A stretch of DNA of 64,000 nucleotides from Pseudomonadota bacterium. Its GTDB lineage: Bacteria > Pseudomonadota > Gammaproteobacteria > Burkholderiales > Methylophilaceae. Positions 17,198 to 26,198 of the stretch are shown piece after piece; within the stretch, counting starts at the first letter, position 1, and each line of letters opens with the position of its first letter. Location of the stretch: positions 1-64,000 of the forward strand of contig JAKQIT010000131.1 in NCBI GenBank assembly GCA_029556915.1, read 5' to 3'. The notes beneath the pieces were generated by a model. It saw only the letters and a program-made list of their open reading frames with translations. It had not been told where the DNA came from and did no database searches. The position numbers were made by a program, and so were the translations under genes.

Positions 17198-17719
17198 ATG
17201 ATTATATATTTAGATTTTGATGGGGTGCTACACCCAGATGCGGTCTTTAACCCACCAAATCGGCCCTTAGTATTGAGAGCTGAGGGGGAGCTATTCATGC
17301 ATGCTCAAATTCTAGATGATGCCTTAGCACCATATTCTCAGGCCAAGATTGTGCTTTCAACGAGCTGGGTACGCGTGCTTGGCTATGACCGCACACTTAG
17401 TAAAATGCCATTGAAACTTAAAGAACGTGTGATTGGAGCGACTTGGCACAGCCAAATGAACCACCAAATGTACCAAAACTCCTATGGTGGCAACATGAAC
17501 AGATTTGAACAAATAGAATGTCATGCAAGCAGAACTGGTTTTAAAAAGTGGTTAGCAATTGATGATTTATTCTCAGGCTATGAGGTGGATGAGTGGCCAG
17601 AAAGTCATCGCCATCACTTAATTTTGACAGATCAAGAAAAAGGCTTGAGTTGCAAAAACATCCAGGCAGAACTTAAAGAAAAATTACTGGAGCTACATCG
17701 TGAATGTCTTATTTGTTAA
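17198..17719 (+). CDS. HAD-superfamily phosphatase (SAK-HAD type)
   Basis: A 173-residue HAD protein. Motif I is IYLDFDGVLHPDAVF with the nucleophile and acid/base Asp. Motif II is VLSTSWVRVLG, and a late acidic motif is AIDDLFSGYE. The DFDGVLHP start and the STSW motif fit the HAD domains described in predicted RNA-repair (Swiss Army Knife) proteins; that link is by motif resemblance. It lies 10 bp after the Cys phosphatase gene, closing the cluster. Polynucleotide 3'- or 5'-phosphatase activity is a reasonable guess. Confidence 0.82.
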   Translation: MIIYLDFDGVLHPDAVFNPPNRPLVLRAEGELFMHAQILDDALAPYSQAKIVLSTSWVRVLGYDRTLSKMPLKLKERVIGATWHSQMNHQMYQNSYGGNMNRFEQIECHASRTGFKKWLAIDDLFSGYEVDEWPESHRHHLILTDQEKGLSCKNIQAELKEKLLELHRECLIC

Positions 17720-17725
17720 GTTGTA

Positions 17726-17754
17726 TTGACGCGCAACAGTATGTACATTATTGT
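17726..17754 (+). promoter_or_regulatory. Sigma-70-like promoter of the HU gene
   Basis: TTGACG and TATTGT are separated by 17 bp, 57 bp upstream of the HU start codon. The AAAGGAAA ribosome site follows just before the ATG. Confidence 0.55.
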
Positions 17755-17810
17755 ACTCACACAAAATTTCGCAATACCCGTATAACAACTAAATTTATCA
17801 AAGGAAACTC

Positions 17811-18083
17811 ATGAACAAATCAGAATTAATTGCCAACCTAGCTGCATTATCAGGGGTCACACAAGCGGATGCTGGTCGTGTACTAGAAGCATTTATTACC
17901 ACCATTGGTGACCGCTTAAAGGCGGGTGACAATGTTGCCTTAGTCGGCTTTGGCACATTTCAAGTGAACAAGAAACCAGCACGCACAGGCCGTAATCCAT
18001 CTACAGGTAAAGAAATCCAAATCGCAGCTAAAAATGCACCTGTATTTAAAGCAGGTAAAACGCTTAAAGACAAAGTGAACTAA
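17811..18083 (+). CDS. hup: DNA-binding protein HU
   Basis: A 90-residue histone-like protein, exactly the family length. [20 protein letters not shown] starts the dimerisation helices, and [20 protein letters not shown] with TGKEIQIAA is the hallmark beta-arm region with the conserved GRNP. It binds and bends DNA without strong sequence specificity. It has its own promoter and terminator. A HU copy inside an accessory region is frequent on large islands and plasmids. Confidence 0.96.
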   Translation: MNKSELIANLAALSGVTQADAGRVLEAFITTIGDRLKAGDNVALVGFGTFQVNKKPARTGRNPSTGKEIQIAAKNAPVFKAGKTLKDKVN

Positions 18084-18103
18084 ATTACAGTTAGCCTGAA
18101 ACT

Positions 18104-18126
18104 AGGACGCTAATGCGTCCTTTTTT
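18104..18126 (+). terminator. Rho-independent terminator after HU
   Basis: AGGACGC and GCGTCCT form a 7-bp stem with a TAAT loop, followed by T residues, 20 bp after the HU stop codon. Confidence 0.88.
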
Positions 18127-18173
18127 ATTGAGTTAACTTTTTATTATGAGCAGAAGGTTTGTTTATAAGTAAA

Positions 18174-18303
18174 AAAAGGCCGATAGTTTTTAATTATCGG
18201 CCTTTTAAAAAAATGAGTAAAACTCATTTTTTTCTAACCCACTTATTCGGTGGTTAACTTCACACTACTTTACTACTTCTAACCCACTTATTCAGTGGTT
18301 AAC
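18174..18303. repeat. Cluster of hairpins and a 26-bp direct repeat
   Basis: Two perfect 12-bp hairpins follow one another: AAAAGGCCGATA with its complement (18174-18206) and AAAAAAATGAGT with its complement (18207-18233). Then TCTAACCCACTTATTCGGTG plus six bases (18233-18258) recurs at 18278-18303 with one change. Each repeat ends in GTGGTTAAC and has weak internal dyad symmetry (AACC...GGTT). The first hairpins may be bidirectional terminators between HU and umuC. The repeats could be protein-binding sites or remnants of an array. The rest of 18304-18554 is AT-rich and empty. Confidence 0.7.
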
Positions 18304-18554
18304 ATAAATTTTCTTTATTCAGTTAATTTAAAATTTCAATTAACTATACTTACTATATCACATATTTAAATAATGTAAATATAATTATTTGTATTTTGCT
18401 AATATTTTAAGTAGCTAAAGTAAATTTTGTGATAAAAATGTATTTTTGTTGTATTTTAGTCACTTTAATTTAATTTATTTATACCTACCCAATTTGAGTA
18501 ACTAGTAGTAAATGGGGTAGGTATAAATAAAGTAATTTCTAATATGCGTTAGTC

Positions 18555-19829
18555 TCAGCCAACCACCACCAAATCTTCCCACTTCGTCGTATAGCAAGGG
18601 CTCTTGTTTTCTTGTTTCATTTTCCAAGGTCGCTTAAAACCTTCACTGGCTAGCTTGATGGACTCTTTGCCCATTTTCTGATTAATCTGGTCTAAGGTGG
18701 TCATGAGTTTGCTGGATTTAGGGTTCACTTGTACGGATGAGAATAGGTCGGTTTGTATGCCTTGCACTGGCACCAGTTCACTCAGCATCACCCCAGCTTT
18801 AGCGTAGTTATAGTGTGGCTTAAACAGTTGCTTTAGCCCCCATAAGGCAACGTTCACCAGTAGTCTCGTATCATCCGTAGCCGTGGGGAGTGGGATGGTC
18901 ATGCCATTACTGTAAAAGGGTTCTTTTTCTTTAAAGGGTGAAGTGCGGATATACACATACACTGAACCTGCATAGGACTGTTGTTTGCGTAGTTTCTCCG
19001 CTGCACGGCTTATATACAGTGTGATGGATTCTGCTAAGCTTTGGTAGTCGGTGACCTGATGACCAAAGCTACGCGAACTCACGATTTGCTTCTTAGCAGG
19101 GGCGAGCTCTTCCATTTCAATACATACTTCACCATTGAGTTCACGAATGGTTTTTTGCATCACCACGCTAAACTGTTGCCGTAAGTGTTGATGGTTGGCT
19201 TGTTTTAAATCGCGCACGGTCTGAATCCCCATGGCTTCTAGCTTAGGGGCGAGTTGTCTGCCAATACCCCACACTTCTCCCACAGCAATCTCACCAAGCA
19301 GTTGATTCAACTCTTGTTGGGGCATGGTGTTGAAGTTGCATACACCTTCATACACTGGTCGCTTTTTAGCACAATGGTTAGCCAGTTTCGCTAATGTCTT
19401 GGTAGCACCAATGCCGACACAGACCGGGAGCCCCGTCCATCGCAGAATGCGACTCCGCATATCTTGTCCATATTGGATAAGATCACGTTTGGCAAAGCCA
19501 GTGAGGTCTAAAAAGCTTTCATCAATAGAGTAGATTTCTTGGTCTGGGCTAAAGTCTCTAAGAATCTCCATGACCCGATTACTCATATCGGCATACAAAG
19601 CATAATTACTGGAGAATGCCACAATGCCATGTTGTTTAGCGAGGTCTTTAAACTTAAACCATGGCGCACCCATGCCAATACCGAGTGCTTTGACCTCATT
19701 ACTACGAGCCACTGCACAACCATCATTGTTGCTCAGAACAACGACGGGTCGATTGATCAGTTTGGGATTGAATACCCGTTCACAACTCACATAGAAGTTG
19801 TTAACGTCAATTAAGGCAATGTGACGCAT
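18555..19829 (-). CDS. umuC: Translesion DNA polymerase V catalytic subunit UmuC
   Basis: Y-family error-prone polymerase, 424 residues, matching the usual length of about 422. Visible are the N-terminal [17 protein letters not shown], the palm motif [11 protein letters not shown] with the catalytic acidic pair, [15 protein letters not shown], and the C-terminal little-finger domain. It acts with processed UmuD to copy past DNA lesions. The gene starts 2 bp after umuD, so the two form one operon read leftward. Confidence 0.96.
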   Translation of the reverse strand: MRHIALIDVNNFYVSCERVFNPKLINRPVVVLSNNDGCAVARSNEVKALGIGMGAPWFKFKDLAKQHGIVAFSSNYALYADMSNRVMEILRDFSPDQEIYSIDESFLDLTGFAKRDLIQYGQDMRSRILRWTGLPVCVGIGATKTLAKLANHCAKKRPVYEGVCNFNTMPQQELNQLLGEIAVGEVWGIGRQLAPKLEAMGIQTVRDLKQANHQHLRQQFSVVMQKTIRELNGEVCIEMEELAPAKKQIVSSRSFGHQVTDYQSLAESITLYISRAAEKLRKQQSYAGSVYVYIRTSPFKEKEPFYSNGMTIPLPTATDDTRLLVNVALWGLKQLFKPHYNYAKAGVMLSELVPVQGIQTDLFSSVQVNPKSSKLMTTLDQINQKMGKESIKLASEGFKRPWKMKQENKSPCYTTKWEDLVVVG

Positions 19830-19831
19830 GA

Positions 19832-20458
19832 CTAAAACTTATGCACTGCACCGGTAATCACACCCCATATCTCAAAGTCCATGTCATCGGTAATCAGGAT
19901 GTTTTCAATAGTCGGGTCACCCTCATTAGCTTTGAGTAACAAGGGTTTGTTTTGCTTAGTGACGGAAAAGATTTTCATGGTGAATTCTTCATTAATTCTT
20001 ACCATGACGGGCTGACCGACTCGGACGGGAAGGGAACGATCCACAATGGCAATATCGCCTTTGATAATCCCGAGGTCTAAGAGGGAGTTACCACCCACGC
20101 GAGCCAGAAATACGTAAGGTTTATCCGTTTGAAAAAACTCATTGAGGTCTAATCGTTTCTCGACATGATCATCAGCAGGTGAGGGAAAGCCAGCAGGGAC
20201 TTGGCTAGAGTACAGATTCAGAAAGACTTTGGGAGGGTCGATGGCGGGTAGGATGATTTCTATGTCTTCGCCATAGCTAGTCTGCTTGGTCTTTTGTTGA
20301 TAGGCGGTTAGGAAATCTTTGACGTTAGATTCTAAACTCGTCGGTATGCGAATCACAGAGGTTGGCTCACCGAACTTACCAGTGCCTACCTTACGGCCAG
20401 CGCCGGGTTTATTTTTACGGGGAGCTATTTTGCTCACTTTAGAGTTTGGTGTGTCCAT
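19832..20458 (-). CDS. umuD: UmuD-like autoprotease with N-terminal DNA-binding-like extension
   Basis: Self-cleaving partner of UmuC. The C-terminal 130 residues match UmuD: cleavage site Ala-Gly in [20 protein letters not shown], catalytic Ser in [11 protein letters not shown] and Lys in EFTMKIFSV. Standard UmuD is about 140 residues. Here some 75 residues precede it ([20 protein letters not shown], then [19 protein letters not shown]), resembling a ribbon-helix-helix type DNA-binding segment. The ATG at 20458 was chosen; an upstream TTG at 20503 would run through the operator palindrome. Such a fusion could act as its own SOS-inducible repressor, by analogy with UmuDAb-type regulators (inference). 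Confidence 0.92.
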   Translation of the reverse strand: MDTPNSKVSKIAPRKNKPGAGRKVGTGKFGEPTSVIRIPTSLESNVKDFLTAYQQKTKQTSYGEDIEIILPAIDPPKVFLNLYSSQVPAGFPSPADDHVEKRLDLNEFFQTDKPYVFLARVGGNSLLDLGIIKGDIAIVDRSLPVRVGQPVMVRINEEFTMKIFSVTKQNKPLLLKANEGDPTIENILITDDMDFEIWGVITGAVHKF

Positions 20459-20481
20459 ATAATTATTGTAACAATAATTAT
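20459..20481. promoter_or_regulatory. 23-bp perfect palindrome upstream of umuD (operator)
   Basis: AATTATTGT and ACAATAATT flank a central A, and the symmetry extends two more bases on each side. The palindrome abuts the ATG of umuD. It is unlike the common CTG-N10-CAG LexA box, so it is more likely bound by the UmuD N-terminal extension or another local regulator. Confidence 0.7.
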
Positions 20482-20596
20482 GTTTATAATCACCAAATAT
20501 CAATATTTATTAATTCGTGCAAATTTTAAAGATTATTTCTAGTTACTTTAAAAATGCTATATGATTTGTCAAGTTTCGCCATCACTATTGAGTAAT

Positions 20597-21700
20597 ATGA
20601 GAGTTAGACAAAAAGGTTTCACATTGATTGAGTTATCTGTGGTGCTTGTCATCATGGGGCTTTTGATGGGTGCAATTTTTGGGGCTGGTTCAACTCAGAT
20701 AGCACAGGCAAGAATTACAAGCACAAAACAAAAACAGGAAGCAATCAAACTCGCTTTAATTAGCTTTATTGCAAGAAACAATCGATTACCGTGCCCTGCT
20801 GTTTCAAATTTAGCCCTTGGAGCAGCAGGTTATGGATTGGAGGCCGCTACACCCGGGACTTGCACAGGCGCGACCATCAACGGTCAAGTTGCAACTGGAA
20901 TAGTGCCATGGGCTAGCTTATCTTTATCTGATGAAAATGGAACAGATGGGTATTACAACCGTTTCACGTATCAGGTCACTTTGAATGCGACCAATACCAC
21001 TTCAGAAACTATTGCTGGCTTAAAGGGGGCAATATCAACTCATTCAGGAACTCCTGCCGTATTACCTCCGGCTGCCGGAGCCAATCAAACAAATAACTGC
21101 ACACCTGTCGGTGGCAACTATAATCCATGTTCAGTTGTTGTAGTGGTTATGTCGCATGGTGCTGATGGTGCAGGTGCATTCGATAGAGACGGGATACAAA
21201 AAGCTGCTCCAGCAGGAGCAGATGAAATTGAAAACACCAATAATGACAGTAAGTTTGTCATTAAAGATTATTCTGATGCAGTAGCTAACCCATTTGATGA
21301 TATTTTGTTGCCATTGTCCGCTCCGGATTTACTTGCCGGACTTACTACACATGGCACAATTGGGGATTATCGCGCTTCTATTAGTGAAGATTTGTCTAAT
21401 ATTAAAAATAGCATCATCGCTGATGCAGTCAGAAATAGAGCAGGAGCACCAGGAGCTTTTATCTATCCAATAGCTGCGGCCTTACCTGCCCTGCCCGCTA
21501 GTACGACATTAGATCCTTGGGGTAATAATTATGTATACGCAAGAAATATCGCCTCAGTAAGCAATGCAACAGCAGGGAATATTTTAACTTACACAGTAAC
21601 TTCTTATGGACCAGATTTAGTCGTTGGTGGTAATGATGATATTGTCACGCAAATCAACGTAAATGTATTACAGGATGCCTTTGCTAAGGCAGGTTGGTAA
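20597..21700 (+). CDS. Prepilin-type N-terminal cleavage/methylation protein
   Basis: A 367-residue type IV pilin or pseudopilin-like protein. It starts with a short basic leader and the prepilin peptidase site KGFTLIELSVVLVIMGLLMG (cleavage after Gly, Glu at +5, hydrophobic helix). The ATG at 20597 gives a 7-residue leader; the more distant ATG at 20561 would give an unusually long one. The exported part is Ala/Gly/Thr/Asn-rich and unassigned. No pilus assembly genes are nearby, so it either uses a machinery encoded elsewhere or is a stray minor pilin. Confidence 0.85.
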   Translation: MRVRQKGFTLIELSVVLVIMGLLMGAIFGAGSTQIAQARITSTKQKQEAIKLALISFIARNNRLPCPAVSNLALGAAGYGLEAATPGTCTGATINGQVATGIVPWASLSLSDENGTDGYYNRFTYQVTLNATNTTSETIAGLKGAISTHSGTPAVLPPAAGANQTNNCTPVGGNYNPCSVVVVVMSHGADGAGAFDRDGIQKAAPAGADEIENTNNDSKFVIKDYSDAVANPFDDILLPLSAPDLLAGLTTHGTIGDYRASISEDLSNIKNSIIADAVRNRAGAPGAFIYPIAAALPALPASTTLDPWGNNYVYARNIASVSNATAGNILTYTVTSYGPDLVVGGNDDIVTQINVNVLQDAFAKAGW

Positions 21701-21722
21701 TTTACCAAAAACTAGGAACAAC

Positions 21723-21938
21723 ATGTCTGAAAATTCAAAAACAAAAACTAGAATTTACCGATCATTACCTTTAATTCCAGTATTTCTTGCAATATTCTCA
21801 CTCATAGTGATGTTGTCACCAATGGTTTGGCAGTCTGGTGGATTGGTCTATTTCATGTTTGGGGCAATAGGCTTAAGCTTAGTGTGTGCTTATTGTGCAA
21901 CAATGTTTATGGATCAATATTTTGAAGCTAATCGCTAA
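21723..21938 (+). CDS. Small membrane protein (71 aa)
   Basis: Two hydrophobic segments (YRSLPLIPVFLAIFSLIVML and GLVYFMFGAIGLSLVCAYCA) after a polar N-terminus. It starts 22 bp after the pilin gene in the same direction, so it may be co-transcribed with it. No family was recognised. Confidence 0.65.
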   Translation: MSENSKTKTRIYRSLPLIPVFLAIFSLIVMLSPMVWQSGGLVYFMFGAIGLSLVCAYCATMFMDQYFEANR

Positions 21939-22017
21939 CAACGATAAAAGCAGTTAATTTAATACAGGTGGTGGGAAAGCTTAGTATAAACAATTATTAC
22001 TTTTAAAAGCTTGTTAC

Positions 22018-22299
22018 ATGCCAGATTTGAACCGATTTCAACAATACTTAAAACTAGCAGATCAGCTTGCAAGCTTTGCTTCTAAAGAAGAGTTGGCTGA
22101 ATGTGCGCGATTACTAGCCATTAATATTGCGCATTATGAGTCTGTACACGGCGCTTTGCCATTAGATGAAACGCTACAGATGGCTTACTCTGAGGAACCA
22201 AATCAAGCACAAATTGATTTAATGACGCGTGGCATGGAAACGATGGTCGGTGTATTAGGTGGAATAGTTCAAGGGTTCGAGCCAAAGCAAAATCACTAA
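22018..22299 (+). CDS. Hypothetical helical protein (93 aa)
   Basis: A small acidic protein predicted all-helical (FQQYLKLADQLASFASKEEL). No signal peptide, membrane segment or known motif. It lies 79 bp after the small membrane protein gene. The ATG follows GCTTGTTAC with no strong ribosome site. Function unknown. Confidence 0.65.
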   Translation: MPDLNRFQQYLKLADQLASFASKEELAECARLLAINIAHYESVHGALPLDETLQMAYSEEPNQAQIDLMTRGMETMVGVLGGIVQGFEPKQNH

Positions 22300-22423
22300 T
22301 AATCGTAACCAAAAGCTGGTTTCATATAACCACCTAATTAGCTTATTTCAGCCACTAGTTATCTTCCCATACGTTTTTATCAGCTAACGGATTGATTTAT
22401 TTAATGCAGTTATTATTGTATGG

Positions 22424-22726
22424 ATGTTGCTGTATGATTTATCTGACATGGTTTACGGTAGATATGTGGATATTGATTGGCACAAGCAGGATCATTATGG
22501 TCGGGTAGTTGGCAAAGTGCTCGTTAACGGCGTTGATGTCAATCTAGAACAAGTCCATCGTGGCATGGCTTGGTTTTATCGGAAATACCAAAAAGAATTG
22601 GTTGTGGAAGATCGCCTAGCTTATCATCAAGCTGAAGAGTATGCGCAAAACAATGCGGTAGGTTTATGGCTAGATGCTGAAGTCATCGCGCCATGGGACT
22701 TCAGAAAACGGAAGAAACAACATTAA
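22424..22726 (+). pseudogene. Truncated staphylococcal-nuclease (thermonuclease) remnant
   Basis: The 100 residues match the second half of secreted thermonuclease-like proteins: LSDMVYGRYVDIDWHKQDHY, GRVVGKVLVNG, VNLEQVHRGMAWFYRKYQ and a closing VGLWLDAEVIAPWDFRKRK. The first half, including the signal peptide, the calcium-binding acids and the first catalytic Arg and Glu, is absent. Only the Arg of DHYGR remains. Upstream DNA does not encode the missing part in any frame that was noticed. A catalytically dead remnant is most likely. Confidence 0.75.
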
Positions 22727-22830
22727 TCATTTAATTCAAGCAATAGTTAGTAGCTTACTTTCAATATTAGCTGACTAAACGAGAGCAAAATTTTTAAAAA
22801 GTTAACTTACTTTTAGTGTTCAATAACCAG

Positions 22831-22882
22831 AATTATTAAAAATTAAAGTCTACTCCTGGGTTGACTTTAATTTTTAATAATT
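22831..22882. terminator. Strong bidirectional hairpin between convergent genes
   Basis: A perfect 20-bp stem (22831-22850 with 22863-22882) encloses a 12-nt loop. The arms are AT-rich with a GTC/GAC top. It lies between the convergent nuclease remnant and the DsbC-like gene, where a two-way terminator is expected. Confidence 0.7.
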
Positions 22883-23020
22883 AAGATTTTTTTTAAATAT
22901 GTAATTGATATATATGGGTAATTTTCAATATTTGAAATTTATCTTTGCAAGCATTTTACCGTATTGAAAATTGACTCTAAAGCTGCGTGTTTTAGGGATG
23001 CTTTTATATAAATGGAATTG

Positions 23021-23953
23021 TTATTTGCAATCGTTTAGATTTGCTGTTTGTCCTAAATTAGTTTTATTAATTAACTTTGGAATTGCATCACAATAACCTG
23101 AGAAGGCGGCAGATTCACTTTCTGTGAATAAAATTGTTGTTGGAAATCCCCTCATTAATTTTGCTGTCCTAAGTACATGATGAATTTCATCTTTTGCCAG
23201 GTAGTAGTCATATTTTTCAGTACATGCCTCTAAATTTTTGAATGGGATGTTATTTACCATTTTATCAATCCAAGGCTTTTCACCACCACACACTATTTGA
23301 ATATCTCTAGCACGTCCCAACTGCGTATCCGTATTGGTCATACTGTAATCGGGCAATACATAATGACTAACTTTCGCTTTATATAGATTCTTTTCTAGCT
23401 TCCGACAAAATGGGCAATCCGCAGCACTTATTACATAGGCTTTCGGTTCAATTGAATTGTATGTAATTTTTATAAATAGGCCATGATTGATTTTTGGTAA
23501 CATTCTTGTTTTAACAAAAGTTTCATAACTCTGTGTCGACGGGATTAGTTTCTGATTTGCGACTTCGTAAAGTATTTTTTGATGTGCGTTTTTGAAGTTA
23601 CTATCTGAACCAATAACAAAATTGTCTGTTTTTGAAAAATGCATCCCATTAGGCCACCAAACATCATCAGAACCTTTCGCTATTAGGGTATAAAAGCCTT
23701 CAAAAGCTGGACTATCTATAACATCAATTACTTCACCCTTAAACCAGCCTAAGCCTTGCAAAAAACGCTTAACTTCATCAGGTGACTTAAATCCATTTTC
23801 TCCCAATTTTGCATCTTCTGCTGGTTGCGCTACAGGGCTCTGGGTAACTTTCTTAAATAAATCTCCTAAACTAATGCTGTTAGTTTCAGATAATGCCAAT
23901 AAAGGAATAGCGAGCGAACAGGCAATAATCAATTTAAATAGTTGTTTTTTCAT
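23021..23953 (-). CDS. DsbC/G-like periplasmic thioredoxin-fold protein
   Basis: A 310-residue exported protein. A signal peptide (MKKQLFKLIIACSLAIPLLA) is followed by a polar region of about 140 residues. The thioredoxin-like domain carries VISAADCPFCRKLEKNLYKA with Cys180-Cys183. A further cysteine pair (VCGGEKPW, LEACTEKY) and the cis-Pro region RGFPTTILF follow. The CPFC site and the N-terminal extension resemble DsbC/DsbG disulfide isomerases, but the total length is greater and the N-terminal part is not clearly the DsbC dimer domain. It is followed leftward by the hairpin at 22831 and preceded by two exported-protein genes in the same direction. Confidence 0.82.
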   Translation of the reverse strand: MKKQLFKLIIACSLAIPLLALSETNSISLGDLFKKVTQSPVAQPAEDAKLGENGFKSPDEVKRFLQGLGWFKGEVIDVIDSPAFEGFYTLIAKGSDDVWWPNGMHFSKTDNFVIGSDSNFKNAHQKILYEVANQKLIPSTQSYETFVKTRMLPKINHGLFIKITYNSIEPKAYVISAADCPFCRKLEKNLYKAKVSHYVLPDYSMTNTDTQLGRARDIQIVCGGEKPWIDKMVNNIPFKNLEACTEKYDYYLAKDEIHHVLRTAKLMRGFPTTILFTESESAAFSGYCDAIPKLINKTNLGQTANLNDCK

Positions 23954-24015
23954 GATTAGGTATAGGGTAAATGATTGAGCTGGTTATTTTTAGAAAAGTG
24001 AATTGATATATAGCG

Positions 24016-24384
24016 CTAAATATCAACATCGATCTCTTCTGTTTCCATTGTTGCGGCCACGGTAGTGGTGCAGTATTTTTTATCGCCTTTTTTTAGTTTC
24101 AGTTTTTTAGCTTCCTTGTATTCAACAGGAAACTCTCCGCCGATGTCAAACTGTACAAATACAAATAATGCTTTTTTATTCTTTTGGTAGGCTTCCATTT
24201 GAGTAGCGCCTGTGCTGGCCTGGAATGCGGTCGCTAGTTTTGGTTCAGATACTGTTGTTATCACGGCTAACTCTGATGCTTTACAGCTATTACCAACAGG
24301 GTCCTTGATAATCTTTTCTTTTGCTAAACATGCACTGCTAAAAACAAATGAAGTCAATAAAGCGATTGTGACTGATAGTTTCAT
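24016..24384 (-). CDS. Secreted hypothetical protein (122 aa)
   Basis: A cleavable signal peptide (LSVTIALLTSFVFSSACLA) leads a small lysine-rich protein with two further cysteines (NSCKASEL, KKYCTTT). It ends in an acidic tail (ETEEIDVDI). No family recognised. It lies between the DsbC-like and lipoprotein genes in the same direction, so an envelope role together with them is plausible. A cysteine pair in the mature part could be a substrate of the neighbouring thiol enzyme (inference). Confidence 0.72.
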   Translation of the reverse strand: MKLSVTIALLTSFVFSSACLAKEKIIKDPVGNSCKASELAVITTVSEPKLATAFQASTGATQMEAYQKNKKALFVFVQFDIGGEFPVEYKEAKKLKLKKGDKKYCTTTVAATMETEEIDVDI

Positions 24385-24456
24385 TTTTCTTCCTTAATTT
24401 GAACTTTGCGGGTTGTGCTTCCTGAGTTAAATAATTTAAGCAAGCTTATTAGCTGA

Positions 24457-25263
24457 CTACTGTGAATACAGCTCAACGCCTTCTTTATTTTGCAGTGAAA
24501 CTTTCATCACTTGCGCTTTGACTGTACGTGTTTGATTTGAATCACTACCAGCATCTTGCAAATATATATAAACCATCATCTGTAATTTTCCGGCACTGCG
24601 ACCAGTTTCAATTTCTCTGGCTTTCGACTCGTCTTCTACTTTAAAATCTTTAAAATTTTCGGCATTTGTTAAAGTAATATTGTTACTAAAATTATTCCCT
24701 ATTCTTAAACTAGATTCACTAGTAAAACTCTTATCACTGAATGTTTTTGTATTAAAATCATAAGGTTGTAAATTTGGTAGCATTAATATCTTTTTATAAC
24801 GATCATTTTTCGCCGCTTCTACTTTTTGATCAATTTTAGGAATCAACACCTTTAATTGATCTTGCTTTTTAAAAGCATCTTTTATTTTTCTATATTCTTC
24901 GAATTCGTCTTTTTCATTGTTAATGCTTGCAAAATCTACGATAGTACGAGTTCTGGTATAACTGCTGAGGAAGGCTTCATAGTCAATGGGTTTTGCATTG
25001 AGAGCATAATAAGCATACATCACATCATTACCATCACTTAACTCTGTATATTGTTCTAGAGGAATTTTGGTATCCCCTTTTGGTAAGACCGAAACTGCAA
25101 CTTGCGCCTGATTCTTTTGTGATAATGCATCTGTCAAGTTCGGTACTGCATTTTTCTCAGCTTCCTTGTTTGTGCTGTTTTCATCGTTTTTTGAGCATCC
25201 AGAAAATCCAGCGATTAAAGCAAGTGAGCAAATGATGAGTCGTGTGTTTTTAGTGTTTTTCAT
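24457..25263 (-). CDS. Lipoprotein, unknown function (268 aa)
   Basis: Lipobox LIAGFSGC after a hydrophobic stretch (RLIICSLALIAGFSGC) marks a lipoprotein. The ATG at 25263 was chosen over an upstream TTG at 25278. The mature part is Lys/Asn-rich and partly helical (KKQDQLKVLIPKIDQKVEAA), with a beta-rich end. No family recognised. It belongs to the leftward run of exported proteins at 23.0-26.1 kb. Confidence 0.75.
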   Translation of the reverse strand: MKNTKNTRLIICSLALIAGFSGCSKNDENSTNKEAEKNAVPNLTDALSQKNQAQVAVSVLPKGDTKIPLEQYTELSDGNDVMYAYYALNAKPIDYEAFLSSYTRTRTIVDFASINNEKDEFEEYRKIKDAFKKQDQLKVLIPKIDQKVEAAKNDRYKKILMLPNLQPYDFNTKTFSDKSFTSESSLRIGNNFSNNITLTNAENFKDFKVEDESKAREIETGRSAGKLQMMVYIYLQDAGSDSNQTRTVKAQVMKVSLQNKEGVELYSQ

Positions 25264-25309
25264 GAAAATTTTCTGCAAGATGATATTGATATTGCGGTTG
25301 AATGTTCCC

Positions 25310-26107
25310 TTATGCTTTTGCAGCCAAGAATTTTTTTATCCCCACAAATGCAAGATAGCTACTTGCAATTATTGCAACATAGGCACCTAGTCCAATGTGC
25401 AGAGCTTGCATTACTGAATTTAGCATCGCGCTGGCCATTTCTTGCGAGTATTTATTATATCCACCATAAGCTGATCGTAAATTCTGCGTAGCTTCCAAGC
25501 TTTCTTGTAAGTTGTAATAAACTGAAAATGCGACAACTAGCATCAATACCAAGGGTAGGCAGTAGCCTAAGTACGCTTTTGGATCTTTCCAAAATTGTGA
25601 AAGAAATGGGCCAGCTAAAGCAAATATGGCAAATAATCCATAAATGCCCGCACTACCGCTCCCGCCGCCTTGCAATGAGGTTAAGCCAGCCGCACCATTA
25701 TTTGCGATACTCAAAATATTCCAAAATGGGATTTTAAATGCCACTGCTTGGGCAGCCTGCACAGTAATTGCGCTGAGAAAGAACCATGAAATGGCAACGA
25801 TACCTGTTGCAATGAGTACTGGCATACCAACTTTAGCAACCATGCCATCCAACACTGCACCACCCTTTTCTTTGACGGCTAGCATGGCTTTTTCAGCCTG
25901 CTCTTTAGCTAAATCAGACTCACTGACACTTTTGACACTTATAACTTTACCTGCATCATCTAGTTCAAATTCCACAACCATATTTGCCTGAGGGCTAATG
26001 TCCGACTTCCACATGCCTTCTAACTTAAACTCATATTGTTGACCATTTGCTGAAATTAAGCCCGTGCCAGTGGATGTGTCACGCAGAATGCGTCCTCGTT
26101 GCAGCAT
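25310..26107 (-). CDS. Membrane protein with N-terminal beta-barrel-like cap
   Basis: The ATG at 26107 was chosen because AAGGGG lies just upstream. Residues 1-60 (LQRGRILRDTSTGTGLISAN and following) look like a small OB/cold-shock-like fold. A helical linker and three or four membrane segments follow (VLIATGIVAISWFFLSAITV, YGLFAIFALAGPFLSQFW, YLGYCLPLVLMLVVAFSVYY, LHIGLGAYVAIIASSYLAFV). The role is unknown. It is divergent from the XRE regulator at 26215. Two palindromes in the gap make it a likely target of that regulator. Confidence 0.75.
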   Translation of the reverse strand: MLQRGRILRDTSTGTGLISANGQQYEFKLEGMWKSDISPQANMVVEFELDDAGKVISVKSVSESDLAKEQAEKAMLAVKEKGGAVLDGMVAKVGMPVLIATGIVAISWFFLSAITVQAAQAVAFKIPFWNILSIANNGAAGLTSLQGGGSGSAGIYGLFAIFALAGPFLSQFWKDPKAYLGYCLPLVLMLVVAFSVYYNLQESLEATQNLRSAYGGYNKYSQEMASAMLNSVMQALHIGLGAYVAIIASSYLAFVGIKKFLAAKA

Positions 26108-26163
26108 AATTACCCCTTTTTTGTTTTCTTTAATTATTTGGGCAATTGCTTGCCGAATCAAAT

Positions 26164-26180
26164 ACTAAGGAATCCTTAGT
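26164..26180. promoter_or_regulatory. Operator palindrome 1 (XRE regulator)
   Basis: ACTAAGGAATCCTTAGT is a 17-bp palindrome in the divergent gap between the membrane protein gene and the XRE gene. A related dyad follows at 26199. Confidence 0.7.
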
Positions 26181-26198
26181 TTCAAGTCAAGCAAAAAA

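Noticed and set aside
18233-18303. Mini CRISPR array
   Set aside because: Only two repeat copies and one spacer, with no cas genes in the window. Simple direct repeats are more likely.
20597-21938. Type IV pilus or type II secretion cluster
   Set aside because: Only one prepilin-like gene is present, with no ATPase, inner-membrane protein or prepilin peptidase nearby.
23021-26107. Conjugative type IV secretion genes
   Set aside because: A DsbC-like protein, lipoprotein and membrane protein occur together in conjugation clusters, but no VirB/TraG-type ATPase, coupling protein or relaxase is present.
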